NCBI RefSeq assembly: GCF_020682705.1
Contig: NZ_JAGTTN010000002.1
Location: forward strand, 248,001 to 312,000
From: Microbacterium allomyrinae
Lineage (GTDB): Bacteria > Actinomycetota > Actinomycetes > Actinomycetales > Microbacteriaceae
Direction: 5' to 3'
DNA length: 64,000 nt
In this document: piece after piece, positions 50,359 through 64,000 of the stretch
How the letters are laid out: every line of letters begins with the position of its first letter
Numbering within the stretch: the first letter of the stretch is position 1
Position numbers and translations under genes: made by a program
Notes under the pieces: generated by a model
Database searches by the model: none
What the model was told of the DNA's origin: nothing
What the model saw: the letters and a program-made list of their open reading frames with translations, nothing else

Positions 50359-50979
50359 TCAGCCCTTCTTGGGCGCCAGCTGCTCGATGATCGCCTTGGC
50401 GACATCCTGCATCGTGAGGCGACGATCCATCGATGCCTTCTGGATCCAGCGGAACGCCTCGGGCTCGGAGAGGCCCATCTTCTCGTTCAGCAGCCCCTTG
50501 GCCCGATCGACGAGCTTGCGGGTCTCGAAGCGCTCCACCATGTCGGCGACTTCGGCCTCGAGCGTGATGATCTGCTCGTAGCGGGCCAGCGCGATCTCGA
50601 TCGCGGGCAGGAGATCGTTCGGCGTGAACGGCTTGACCACGTACGCGAGAGCGCCGGCCTCGCTGGCACGCTCGACGAGCTCCTTCTGGCTGAAGGCGGT
50701 GAGCAGCACCACGGGGGCGATGTGGTTCTTGCTCAGCTTCTCGGCAGCGGAGATACCGTCGAGCTGAGGCATCTTCACGTCCATGATCACGAGATCAGGA
50801 CGCAGTTCTGTGGCGAGCGCCACCGCCGTCTCGCCGTCTCCGGCCTCTCCCACGACATCGAATCCGTTGTCGCGGAGGATCTCGACGATATCGAGCCGGA
50901 TGAGCGACTCGTCCTCCGCAACGACGACTCGACGGGGGGTGGATGCCGTCGATGCGGCGGTCTGCTCCTGCTCAGTCAC
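50359..50979 (-). CDS. pdtaR: ANTAR-domain response regulator PdtaR
   Basis: The 206-residue protein has a receiver domain with acidic pocket EDES, phosphoacceptor Asp67 in LVIMDVKMPQLDG and the LTAFSQ and VVKPF switches, and a C-terminal ANTAR domain (FETRKLVDRAKGLLNEKMGLSEPEAFRWIQKASMDR). ANTAR proteins bind paired hexaloop hairpins in mRNA and cause antitermination when phosphorylated. It matches mycobacterial PdtaR, whose gene also lies between pyk and polA. The cognate sensor kinase is not in the window. GTG 50979 is 6 bases from a TAGGAT box (50986-50991). Confidence 0.95.
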   Translation of the reverse strand: MTEQEQTAASTASTPRRVVVAEDESLIRLDIVEILRDNGFDVVGEAGDGETAVALATELRPDLVIMDVKMPQLDGISAAEKLSKNHIAPVVLLTAFSQKELVERASEAGALAYVVKPFTPNDLLPAIEIALARYEQIITLEAEVADMVERFETRKLVDRAKGLLNEKMGLSEPEAFRWIQKASMDRRLTMQDVAKAIIEQLAPKKG

Positions 50980-51027
50980 TATTGAATCCTACGGTATGGT
51001 CGTTCGCGGACGCGCGGTACGGCGTGC

Positions 51028-51110
51028 GCCGGTGTGGCGGAATGGCAGACGCGACCGACTCAAACTCGGTTGCCCGAAAGGGCGTGTGGGTTCGACTCCC
51101 ACCACCGGCA
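51028..51110 (+). tRNA. tRNA-Leu (anticodon CAA)
   Basis: An 83-base class II tRNA. Acceptor GCCGGTG pairs with CACCGGC, the anticodon stem ACCGA/TCGGT encloses CTCAAAC (anticodon CAA), the variable arm is TGCCCGAAAGGGCG, and the T arm GTGGGTTCGACTCCCAC is followed by discriminator A; CCA is not encoded. It reads UUG. Confidence 0.96.
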
Positions 51111-51119
51111 CCGATGCGA

Positions 51120-51152
51120 AGAGCGGATGCCTCGTCATGAGGCATCCGCTCT
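51120..51152. terminator. Terminator after tRNA-Leu(CAA), GGATGCC-type stem
   Basis: AGAGCGGATGCCTC pairs perfectly with GAGGCATCCGCTCT around GTCAT. It starts 10 bases after the tRNA and also faces the end of the SHOCT gene on the minus strand. Confidence 0.82.
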
Positions 51153-51171
51153 GTCGCTTTCTCGTGCGCGG

Positions 51172-51561
51172 TCAGGCGCCGAAGAACTGGTTGCCCAGGG
51201 CCTTGCTCTTGAGGGCGTCGAACTCGCCCTGCGAGATGGTGCCGGCGTCGAGGAGCTCTTTGGCCTTCGCGATGTCGTCGGCAGGAGTGGAGGAGGCAGC
51301 GGGGCGGTAGTCGTCGGACTCGGGCACCACGCCTCCGCGAGCCGACTGCGAACGCTCGGCCATCCCCTTGCCTCGGGCGATGATGTAGACGAGCGCGGTC
51401 AGGAAGGGCACGAAGACCAGCGCGATGATCCACACCGCCTTCAGCCACCCGTTGAGCTTCTCGTCGCGGAACAGGTCCGTGATGATGATGATCACCACAT
51501 ACAGGTACGCGATGAAATAGAAGCTCCACAGGAGGAACCAGAAAAGGTCCTGGAAGAACAT
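51172..51561 (-). CDS. PLDc_N/SHOCT-domain membrane protein
   Basis: The 129-residue protein has two hydrophobic segments (LFWFLLWSFYFIAYLYVVIIII and LKAVWIIALVFVPFLTALVYIIA) typical of a phospholipase-D-N-terminal-like module. A linker follows, then a C-terminal SHOCT domain (ADDIAKAKELLDAGTISQGEFDALKSKALG). It is a small inner-membrane protein of unknown role. ATG 51561 is preferred to the in-frame start at 51603, because the pyk terminator hairpin (51585-51626) occupies that upstream part. Confidence 0.86.
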   Translation of the reverse strand: MFFQDLFWFLLWSFYFIAYLYVVIIIITDLFRDEKLNGWLKAVWIIALVFVPFLTALVYIIARGKGMAERSQSARGGVVPESDDYRPAASSTPADDIAKAKELLDAGTISQGEFDALKSKALGNQFFGA

Positions 51562-51584
51562 CGGGGGCACACCTTCCACAAAGA

Positions 51585-51626
51585 AACGGGCTGTCGCGAT
51601 CACACTAGTGGTCGCGACAGCCCGTT
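51585..51626 (-). terminator. Terminator after pyruvate kinase
   Basis: AACGGGCTGTCGCGA and TCGCGACAGCCCGTT form a perfect 15-base-pair stem with a 12-base loop, 11 bases beyond the pyk stop. Confidence 0.85.
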
Positions 51627-51636
51627 CGGGAGATTG

Positions 51637-53085
51637 TCAGCCCTGGTTCTTGTAGATCGGTGCCTTGCCGTGAACGGCATCGCCCACTTTGTGGATGCGG
51701 ATGTCGTTGGTCGAGCCGATGATTCCGGGAGGAGATCCTGAGATCACCACGACCTTGTCGCCGACCTTGGCGAGGTCGTTCGCCAGCAGGTAGTCATCGA
51801 CCTGGATGAACATGAGGTCGGTGTGCGCGACGTGCTCGACCAGGGTGGACTGCACGCCCCAGGTGAGCGCCATGCGGCGGCGGATCGCCGGCTCGGGTGC
51901 GAAGCCGATCATGGGGATGTGAGGGCGCAGACGCGACATTCGGCGCGCGGTGTCACCCGACTCGGTGAAGATGCAGAGGTACTTCGCATCGACGAACTCC
52001 GCGACCTCCATCGCGGCGAGCGTGATGGCGCCACCCTGCGTGCGCGGCTTGGTGTTCAGCGGCGCGATGCGCTCCAGCCCGTGCTCCTCGGTGGAGCGGA
52101 TGATGCGGGCCATCGTCTCGACGACGCCGACCGGGTACTTGCCGACGCTCGTCTCGCCCGACAGCATGACCGCGTCCGCGCCGTCCAGCACCGCGTTCGC
52201 CACGTCACTCGTCTCGGCACGGGTCGGAACCGGGTTCTCGATCATCGACTCGAGCATCTGCGTCGCGACGATGACGGGCTTCGCCATGCGGCGGCAGAGC
52301 TCCACCGCGCGCTTCTGCACGATCGGCACGGCCTCGAGCGGAAGTTCGACACCGAGGTCGCCACGAGCGACCATGATGCCGTCGAACGCGTCGATGATCT
52401 CTTCGAGGTTCTCGACCGCCTGCGGCTTCTCGATCTTGGCGATGACGGGGACGTGGCGTCCTTCTTCGGCCATGATCACGTGGACGCGCTGCACGTCCTT
52501 CGCGTCGCGGACGAATGACAGGGCGATGAGATCGGCGCCCGCGCGCAGGCCCCAGCGGAGGTCGGCCTCGTCCTTGTCGGACAGCGCGGGCACATTGACC
52601 GCGACGCCGGGCAGGTTGATGCCCTTGTTGTTCGACACCGGGCCGGCGACGATCACCTTGGTCGTGACGACCGTGGCGTCGGTTTCGATGACCTGAACGC
52701 GGACCTTGCCGTCGTCGATCAGCAGGTAGTCACCCGGCTTGACGTCGTGCGGCAGTCCCTTGAAGGTCGTGCCGACGATCTCCTTGGTGCCGAGGATGTC
52801 GTCGGTGGTGATCTTGAAGATGTCGCCGACGGCGAGCTCGTGGGGGCCGTTCTCGAACTTTCCGAGGCGGATCTTCGGGCCCTGCAGGTCGACGAGGATC
52901 GCGACGGCACGTCCTGCATCGTCGGCGGCCTTGCGTACGTTGGCGAAGTTGTTGTCGTGGACTGAGTAGTCCCCGTGGCTCAAATTGAAGCGGGCTACGT
53001 CGACGCCGGCATCGATGATCGCGCGGACCATCTCATACGTCGACGTTGCGGGCCCAAGGGTTGCGACGATCTTGGCGCGTCTCAT
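51637..53085 (-). CDS. pyk: Pyruvate kinase
   Basis: The 482-residue glycolytic enzyme begins MRRAKIVATLGPATS and carries the barrel motifs VARFNLSHGDYSVHD, LVDLQGPKIRLG, VIAKIEKPQAVENLEEIIDAFDGIMVARGDLGVELP (active-site Lys and metal-binding Glu/Asp), and VATQMLESMIENPVPTRAETSDVANAVLDG. The C-terminal allosteric domain is complete. It converts phosphoenolpyruvate and ADP to pyruvate and ATP. It follows gltBD on the same strand after a 48-base gap. Confidence 0.98.
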   Translation of the reverse strand: MRRAKIVATLGPATSTYEMVRAIIDAGVDVARFNLSHGDYSVHDNNFANVRKAADDAGRAVAILVDLQGPKIRLGKFENGPHELAVGDIFKITTDDILGTKEIVGTTFKGLPHDVKPGDYLLIDDGKVRVQVIETDATVVTTKVIVAGPVSNNKGINLPGVAVNVPALSDKDEADLRWGLRAGADLIALSFVRDAKDVQRVHVIMAEEGRHVPVIAKIEKPQAVENLEEIIDAFDGIMVARGDLGVELPLEAVPIVQKRAVELCRRMAKPVIVATQMLESMIENPVPTRAETSDVANAVLDGADAVMLSGETSVGKYPVGVVETMARIIRSTEEHGLERIAPLNTKPRTQGGAITLAAMEVAEFVDAKYLCIFTESGDTARRMSRLRPHIPMIGFAPEPAIRRRMALTWGVQSTLVEHVAHTDLMFIQVDDYLLANDLAKVGDKVVVISGSPPGIIGSTNDIRIHKVGDAVHGKAPIYKNQG

Positions 53086-53133
53086 CCGTGGTTTCTCCGG
53101 GTGGTTTGGAAGGTGGCGAATGCCTGGGCCAGC

Positions 53134-59200
<6,067 letters not shown>

Positions 59201-59293
59201 ACCTACCGTCCTCACGTTGATACTCAAACTGGGACGACGTCGGCCCGGTGCTCGCCGCCGGGGGCGCGAGCTCTAAATTCGTGGCGACTCTGC

Positions 59294-60271
59294 TTATGGA
59301 GTGTGGCTCACGGCTGCGCTTGTGGCGCTGGCCCCGCCGGCCTCGGACGTCGGGGGTTCGCTGACGTCGACGAAGTCGTCGGTGTTCTGCGATTGTACAG
59401 CCCCGTCGGGCTTCCATTCGCGCCCCGGTACGTACGGCGATGGCTCATAGCCCGGGTGGCGCCGGTTCTGCACGAACATGATCGCCAGACCGAGCACGAC
59501 GCCGAAGATCGCCGCCCACACATTGGTGCGGATGCCGAGGAAGATCTCGCTCGGATCGATGCGGATCGACTCCCATACGATGCGGCCGGCGCTGTACCAG
59601 ACCAGGTAGAGGCCGAACAGGCGGCCCCACTGCAGACGGAACCTGCGTCCCGCCCAGAGCAGCACGAGCACGCCCAGACCGTTCCACAGCACCTCGTAGA
59701 GGAACGTGGGCTGGAACAGGGTGCCTTCGGGCAGTCCGATCGGCCACGCCGGGTTCGGATAGTCGATCTCGAGGCCCCAGGGCAGGTCGGTGGGCCAACC
59801 GAACAGCTCCTGGTTGAACCAGTTGCCGAAGCGGCCGATCGCCTGTGCGAGCAGGAGGCCGGGCGCGAGCGCGTCGGCGAATGTCCAGAACCGGATGCCG
59901 GTCCACCGGCATCCGAGCCAGGCGCCGATCGCGCCGCCGATGAGGGCGCCGTAGATCGCGATGCCGCCCTCCCAGATGAACAACGCCGAGATCGGGTTCG
60001 CGCCCTCGCCGAAGTAGAAGTCCCAGTGCGTGACGACGTGGTAGATCCGCGCGCCGATGATCGCAATGGGAACCGCCAGCAGGGAGATGTCGATGACGAC
60101 CCAGGGCTCGGCGCCGCGCTTGGTGAGGCGGCGGTTCGTCAGCAGCACAGCGACCACGATGCCCGTGATGATGCACAGCGCGTAGATGTGGATCCGCAGG
60201 GGGCCGAGGTCGAAATAGCTGATCGACGGGCTCGGGATGCTGGCGACGACGCTCGCAGCGGCGTTGATCAT
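59294..60271 (-). CDS. lgt: Prolipoprotein diacylglyceryl transferase
   Basis: The 325-residue membrane enzyme has seven spans and the Lgt signature AQAIGRFGNWFNQELFG plus YHVVTHWDFYFGEG and GLYLVWYSAGRIVWESIR. It transfers diacylglyceryl to the lipobox Cys of prolipoproteins. It lies directly after trpA, a conserved actinobacterial arrangement. The C-terminal 50 residues are polar, Pro/Ser rich and not conserved. A GGATGCC/GGCATCC pair lies in the gene at 59892-59915. Confidence 0.96.
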   Translation of the reverse strand: MINAAASVVASIPSPSISYFDLGPLRIHIYALCIITGIVVAVLLTNRRLTKRGAEPWVVIDISLLAVPIAIIGARIYHVVTHWDFYFGEGANPISALFIWEGGIAIYGALIGGAIGAWLGCRWTGIRFWTFADALAPGLLLAQAIGRFGNWFNQELFGWPTDLPWGLEIDYPNPAWPIGLPEGTLFQPTFLYEVLWNGLGVLVLLWAGRRFRLQWGRLFGLYLVWYSAGRIVWESIRIDPSEIFLGIRTNVWAAIFGVVLGLAIMFVQNRRHPGYEPSPYVPGREWKPDGAVQSQNTDDFVDVSEPPTSEAGGASATSAAVSHTP

Positions 60272-60326
60272 GGGAGAACCGTGTCCTTGCTGGTGGGGAT
60301 GTCGGCGGCGGGCCGACGTCAGAAGT

Positions 60327-61117
60327 CTAGTTCGCGGTCTGCGCGGCGCCTGCGGCCAGGGCGCGAGCCGTTTCGGCGAGGCCCTCGAGGCCGCCGTCAC
60401 GGAGCGCGCGCACCAGGGCCGTGCCGACGATCGCGCCGTCGGCATAGTCGAGCACACCCGAAACCTGAGCGGGCGTCGAGATGCCGATCCCTACGCACGC
60501 GTGCTCGGCCCCGCGCGCACGCAGACGTGCGACGAGGGTGCGGGCGGCGGCATCCAGCTGCGCCCTCTCCCCTGTGATGCCCATGGTCGAGACGGTGTAC
60601 ACGAAGCCGGTCGAGTTCTCGATGATGAGGTCGAGACGTTCGTCCGTGGACGTCGGGGCTGCGAGGAACACGCGGTCGAGTCCCGTTCTTCTGCTCGCAG
60701 CGATCCATTCCGCTGCCGACTCGGGCGTGATGTCGGGCGTGATGAGCCCGGCGCCACCGGCGGCGGCCAAGTCATCCGCGTAGCGGTCCACCCCGTACTG
60801 GAGCACTGGGTTCCAATAGGTCATCACGAGCACGGGGATGTCGACGCGCCGGGTGATCTCGCGCACCGCGGTGAACGTGTCACGAAGGCGGAAGCCGCCC
60901 GCGAGCGCCGCCTGCGTCGCCTCCTGGATCACCGTGCCGTCCATGACCGGGTCGGAGTAGGGCGGGCCGAGCTCGAGCACGTCGACACCGCTCTCGGCGA
61001 GCGTCACCGCCGCATCGATGCTCGTCTGCAGATCCGGGAATCCGAGGGGAAGGTAGCCCACGAACGCGCCACGGCCCTCGGCGCGTGCGGCATCGATCGC
61101 CGCAGCGACGCGCGAGG

Positions 61118-61121
<4 letters not shown>
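60327..61121 (-). CDS. trpA: Tryptophan synthase alpha subunit
   Basis: The 264-residue TIM-barrel protein cleaves indole-3-glycerol phosphate. Its active-site Glu is in [15 protein letters not shown] (the residue after Gly is Pro, where Val/Leu/Ile is usual) and the catalytic Asp in [12 protein letters not shown]. Phosphate-binding motifs [10 protein letters not shown] and [13 protein letters not shown] follow. ATG 61121 overlaps the trpB stop by four bases, giving coupled synthesis of the alpha and beta subunits. Confidence 0.97.
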
Positions 61122-62370
<1,249 letters not shown>

Positions 62371-62374
<4 letters not shown>

Positions 62375-63147
62375 GCGCCTGCCTCCAGGAATGCTCTCAG
62401 GGTGGTGACGGGGTCGTTCGTCACGAGAGCTTCGCCCACGAGGACGACGTCGGCTCCGGCAGCCCGGTAATGCGCGACATCGGCGGGGGTGAGCACCGCG
62501 GACTCCGCGATCTTCACGGCATCAGCGGGGATGCGCTCGGCGAGACTGCCGAACAGGTCGCGATCCAGCTCGAACGTCGACAGATTGCGGGCGTTCACGC
62601 CGATCAGCTGGGCGCCGAGGTCGGCGGCGCGGTCCACCTCGCGGGCGGAGTGGGTCTCGACGAGGGGTGTCATGCCGAGCTCGATCGTGAGGGCATGCAG
62701 GCGCTGCAGAACTTCCTGCTCGAGTGCGGCGACGATCAGGAGCACGAGATCGGCGCCCGACGCCCGCGCCTCGAGCACCTGGTACTCGGTCGCGATGAAG
62801 TCCTTGCGCAGCACCGGCACACCGACGGCGGCCTTGACCGCCTCGAGATCGGCGAGGCTGCCCTTGAAGCGACGGCCTTCGGTCAGCACCGAGATCGCGG
62901 TGGCACCGCCCTCTTCATACCGTCGTGCCTGGAAGGCCGGGTCGGGAATCGCAGCGAGGTCGCCGCGCGAAGGGCTCGCGCGCTTGACCTCGGCGATGAT
63001 CTTCACGCGATCTGCGGGAGCAAGCGCTGCAAGGGCGTCGCGCGCGGGTGGCTGAGCGAGGGCAGCGGCTTCGACAGCGGCCAGGGGCCGCGCCGATGCT
63101 CGTTCCTCGGCGTCTTCCACCGCGCCGGCCGTCAGGTCGGCGAGCAT
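62371..63147 (-). CDS. trpC: Indole-3-glycerol phosphate synthase
   Basis: The 258-residue TIM-barrel enzyme has [18 protein letters not shown] (catalytic Lys/Glu), [17 protein letters not shown] (catalytic Lys), [15 protein letters not shown] and [16 protein letters not shown]. It closes the indole ring from carboxyphenylamino-deoxyribulose phosphate. ATG 63147 lies 2 bases after the HGxxPAAW stop. The frame stays open further upstream but overlaps that gene. Confidence 0.97.
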
Positions 63148-63149
63148 GC

Positions 63150-63380
63150 TCAGTGCTCTTTCGGCGAGTACTTCGGGCCGTTCACGCCGTAGCCGGCCTT
63201 GGAGAGCACCCAACCGACGATCAGGCCCACGAGGACGAGGCCGGCGGACACCCACACCAGCACGGGAAGGTCGAACCAGTAGAACAGCACACCGAGGGTC
63301 ACCGCGACGAGCATGATCACGACGGCCGTCCAGGCGGCGGGCGAGTGTCCGTGGCCGGGGTCGCCGATGTTGTTGCTCAT
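63150..63380 (-). CDS. HGxxPAAW-motif membrane protein of the trp operon
   Basis: The 76-residue protein contains DPGHGHSPAAWTAVV, the HGxxPAAW motif (HGHSPAAW), and two membrane spans (VVIMLVAVTLGVLFYWFDL; VLVWVSAGLVLVGLIVGWVL). It is conserved next to trpC in actinobacteria, but its function is unknown. AAGGAGAC precedes the ATG. A minus-strand TAGACT box at 63457-63462 could be an internal promoter for this gene and trpCBA. Confidence 0.9.
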   Translation of the reverse strand: MSNNIGDPGHGHSPAAWTAVVIMLVAVTLGVLFYWFDLPVLVWVSAGLVLVGLIVGWVLSKAGYGVNGPKYSPKEH

Positions 63381-63466
63381 GGGTGTCTCCTTGTTCAGCC
63401 GGGGATCGGGATTCGACCGGAATCAGCGGTCGGCCGGATCAGCGCGGGATGCCGCCAGTCTAGCGG

Positions 63467-64000
63467 TCAGGCCGTCGGATCCTCGCCACGCGAGAGGTCG
63501 TCCCAGTCGTCGATCGCGTCGTGCGGGCGGGATCCGGCCGCTGTCGCCGGGCGTGTCGAATCGCCCGATTCCGCATCGGCGGTGCGATAGCGACGCCCCG
63601 TCCCCGCCCAGCCGCGTGCCGTCGCGATCGTGAAGACGCCGGCGGCCACGAGCAGGATCCATCCGGCAAGGGTCACGACCGGCCAGGCGGTCGCCGTGAT
63701 CGACGCGATCAGAGCGTCGACCGCAGACTCTCCCGCGATACCGGTCGACTCGGTCACCGTCGCGATGACGGATGACGTCGGATGCTCGAACGTCACATTC
63801 GAGGTGAGCCACACCAGCAGGATGCCGATGGCCACCGACAACGCGCCGAACACGTATCGCAGGATCAGTCCGACGATCGACAGTGCGGCGCCCAGCGCCA
63901 GCACAGCGAGGCTGAGCGGTGCCAGCACCGGAATAGCGGAGGCCCCCGGCACGTCGAGCAGGTGCCCGGCGCCGTCGTCGAGCACGACCGTCAGCCATGT
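63467..64000 (-). CDS. Trp-region conserved membrane protein, N-terminus missing
   Basis: The visible 177 codons (frame open to the window end) encode an extracytoplasmic loop, then three spans (VLAPLSLAVLALGAALSIVG; FGALSVAIGILLVWLTSN; VVTLAGWILLVAAGVFTIA) and a polar C-terminal tail. This fits the Trp-region conserved hypothetical membrane protein that follows trpE in actinobacteria. Function is unknown; a role in tryptophan precursor transport has been suggested only by linkage. The N-terminus lies beyond 64000. Confidence 0.85.
   Translation of the reverse strand, partial: TWLTVVLDDGAGHLLDVPGASAIPVLAPLSLAVLALGAALSIVGLILRYVFGALSVAIGILLVWLTSNVTFEHPTSSVIATVTESTGIAGESAVDALIASITATAWPVVTLAGWILLVAAGVFTIATARGWAGTGRRYRTADAESGDSTRPATAAGSRPHDAIDDWDDLSRGEDPTA

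Overview
The window is 64 kb of very GC-rich, gene-dense bacterial chromosome, about 70% G+C by eye. Gene content and order point to the Actinobacteria, most likely the Microbacteriaceae and probably Microbacterium or a close relative. The markers are RbpA, the pafB-pafC-tatA-tatC-helY block, the TrpC-linked HGxxPAAW protein, lgt directly after trpA, a PdtaR-type ANTAR regulator near polA and pyk, and many start codons placed about 6-7 bases after a TAnnnT box (leaderless transcription). I see no prophage, insertion sequence, CRISPR array or integron, and no gene-free stretch longer than 300 bases. The DNA reads as core chromosome with a few accessory metabolic genes.

Layout. Bases 1-3782 hold the end of a leucine/branched-acyl-CoA catabolic operon (biotin-dependent carboxylase alpha subunit, acyl-CoA dehydrogenase, MaoC hydratase, CitE-like lyase). 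Bases 3847-10797 carry a histidine phosphatase, a sirtuin, a SPOUT RNA methyltransferase, an SGNH hydrolase, an orphan SF2 helicase, an SRPBCC protein and a VIT/CCC1 metal transporter. A tRNA-Leu(GAG) with terminator follows. Bases 11081-14197 hold an M20 peptidase, UppP and a PAC2 protein. Bases 14297-24374 hold a HAD phosphatase, TrmI, an FKBP lipoprotein, PafB, PafC, TatA, TatC, HelY and Lnt. The usual Pup-proteasome genes (ATPase, dop, pup, prcBA, pafA) are absent between TrmI and FKBP.

Bases 24402-27130 (minus) hold RbpA and an overlapping NfeD-SPFH-GDPD operon. Bases 27175-30587 hold an unusual SDR protein, an S9 peptidase and an HdeD-like membrane protein. Bases 30773-32357 form a tight three-gene cassette: a small molybdopterin oxidoreductase, an FAD/NAD(P)H reductase and a CxxC...CxxC protein. 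Bases 32368-44494 are a more variable stretch: transporters (AEC and three MFS), MarR and ArsR regulators, an acetyltransferase, a pseudouridine-phosphate glycosidase without its kinase, a DHFR-like reductase, a second SGNH hydrolase and a luciferase-like monooxygenase.

Bases 44609-53085 hold a phosphoribosyltransferase, a DUF885 protein, PolA, a PaaI thioesterase, PdtaR, tRNA-Leu(CAA), a SHOCT membrane protein and pyruvate kinase. Bases 53134-64000 (minus) hold GltB-GltD and the trp block: membrane protein, HGxxPAAW protein, TrpC, TrpB, TrpA, Lgt.

The most interesting signals outside ordinary genes are three. The first is a strongly repeated octamer, CGGATGCC/GGCATCCG, which often occurs as inverted pairs and forms the stems of several intergenic hairpins. 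The second is a 62-74 base palindromic element embedded in frame in the carboxylase linker. The third is the missing proteasome block with PafBC retained. The molybdopterin/flavin/CxxC cassette is the best candidate for an undescribed enzyme system.
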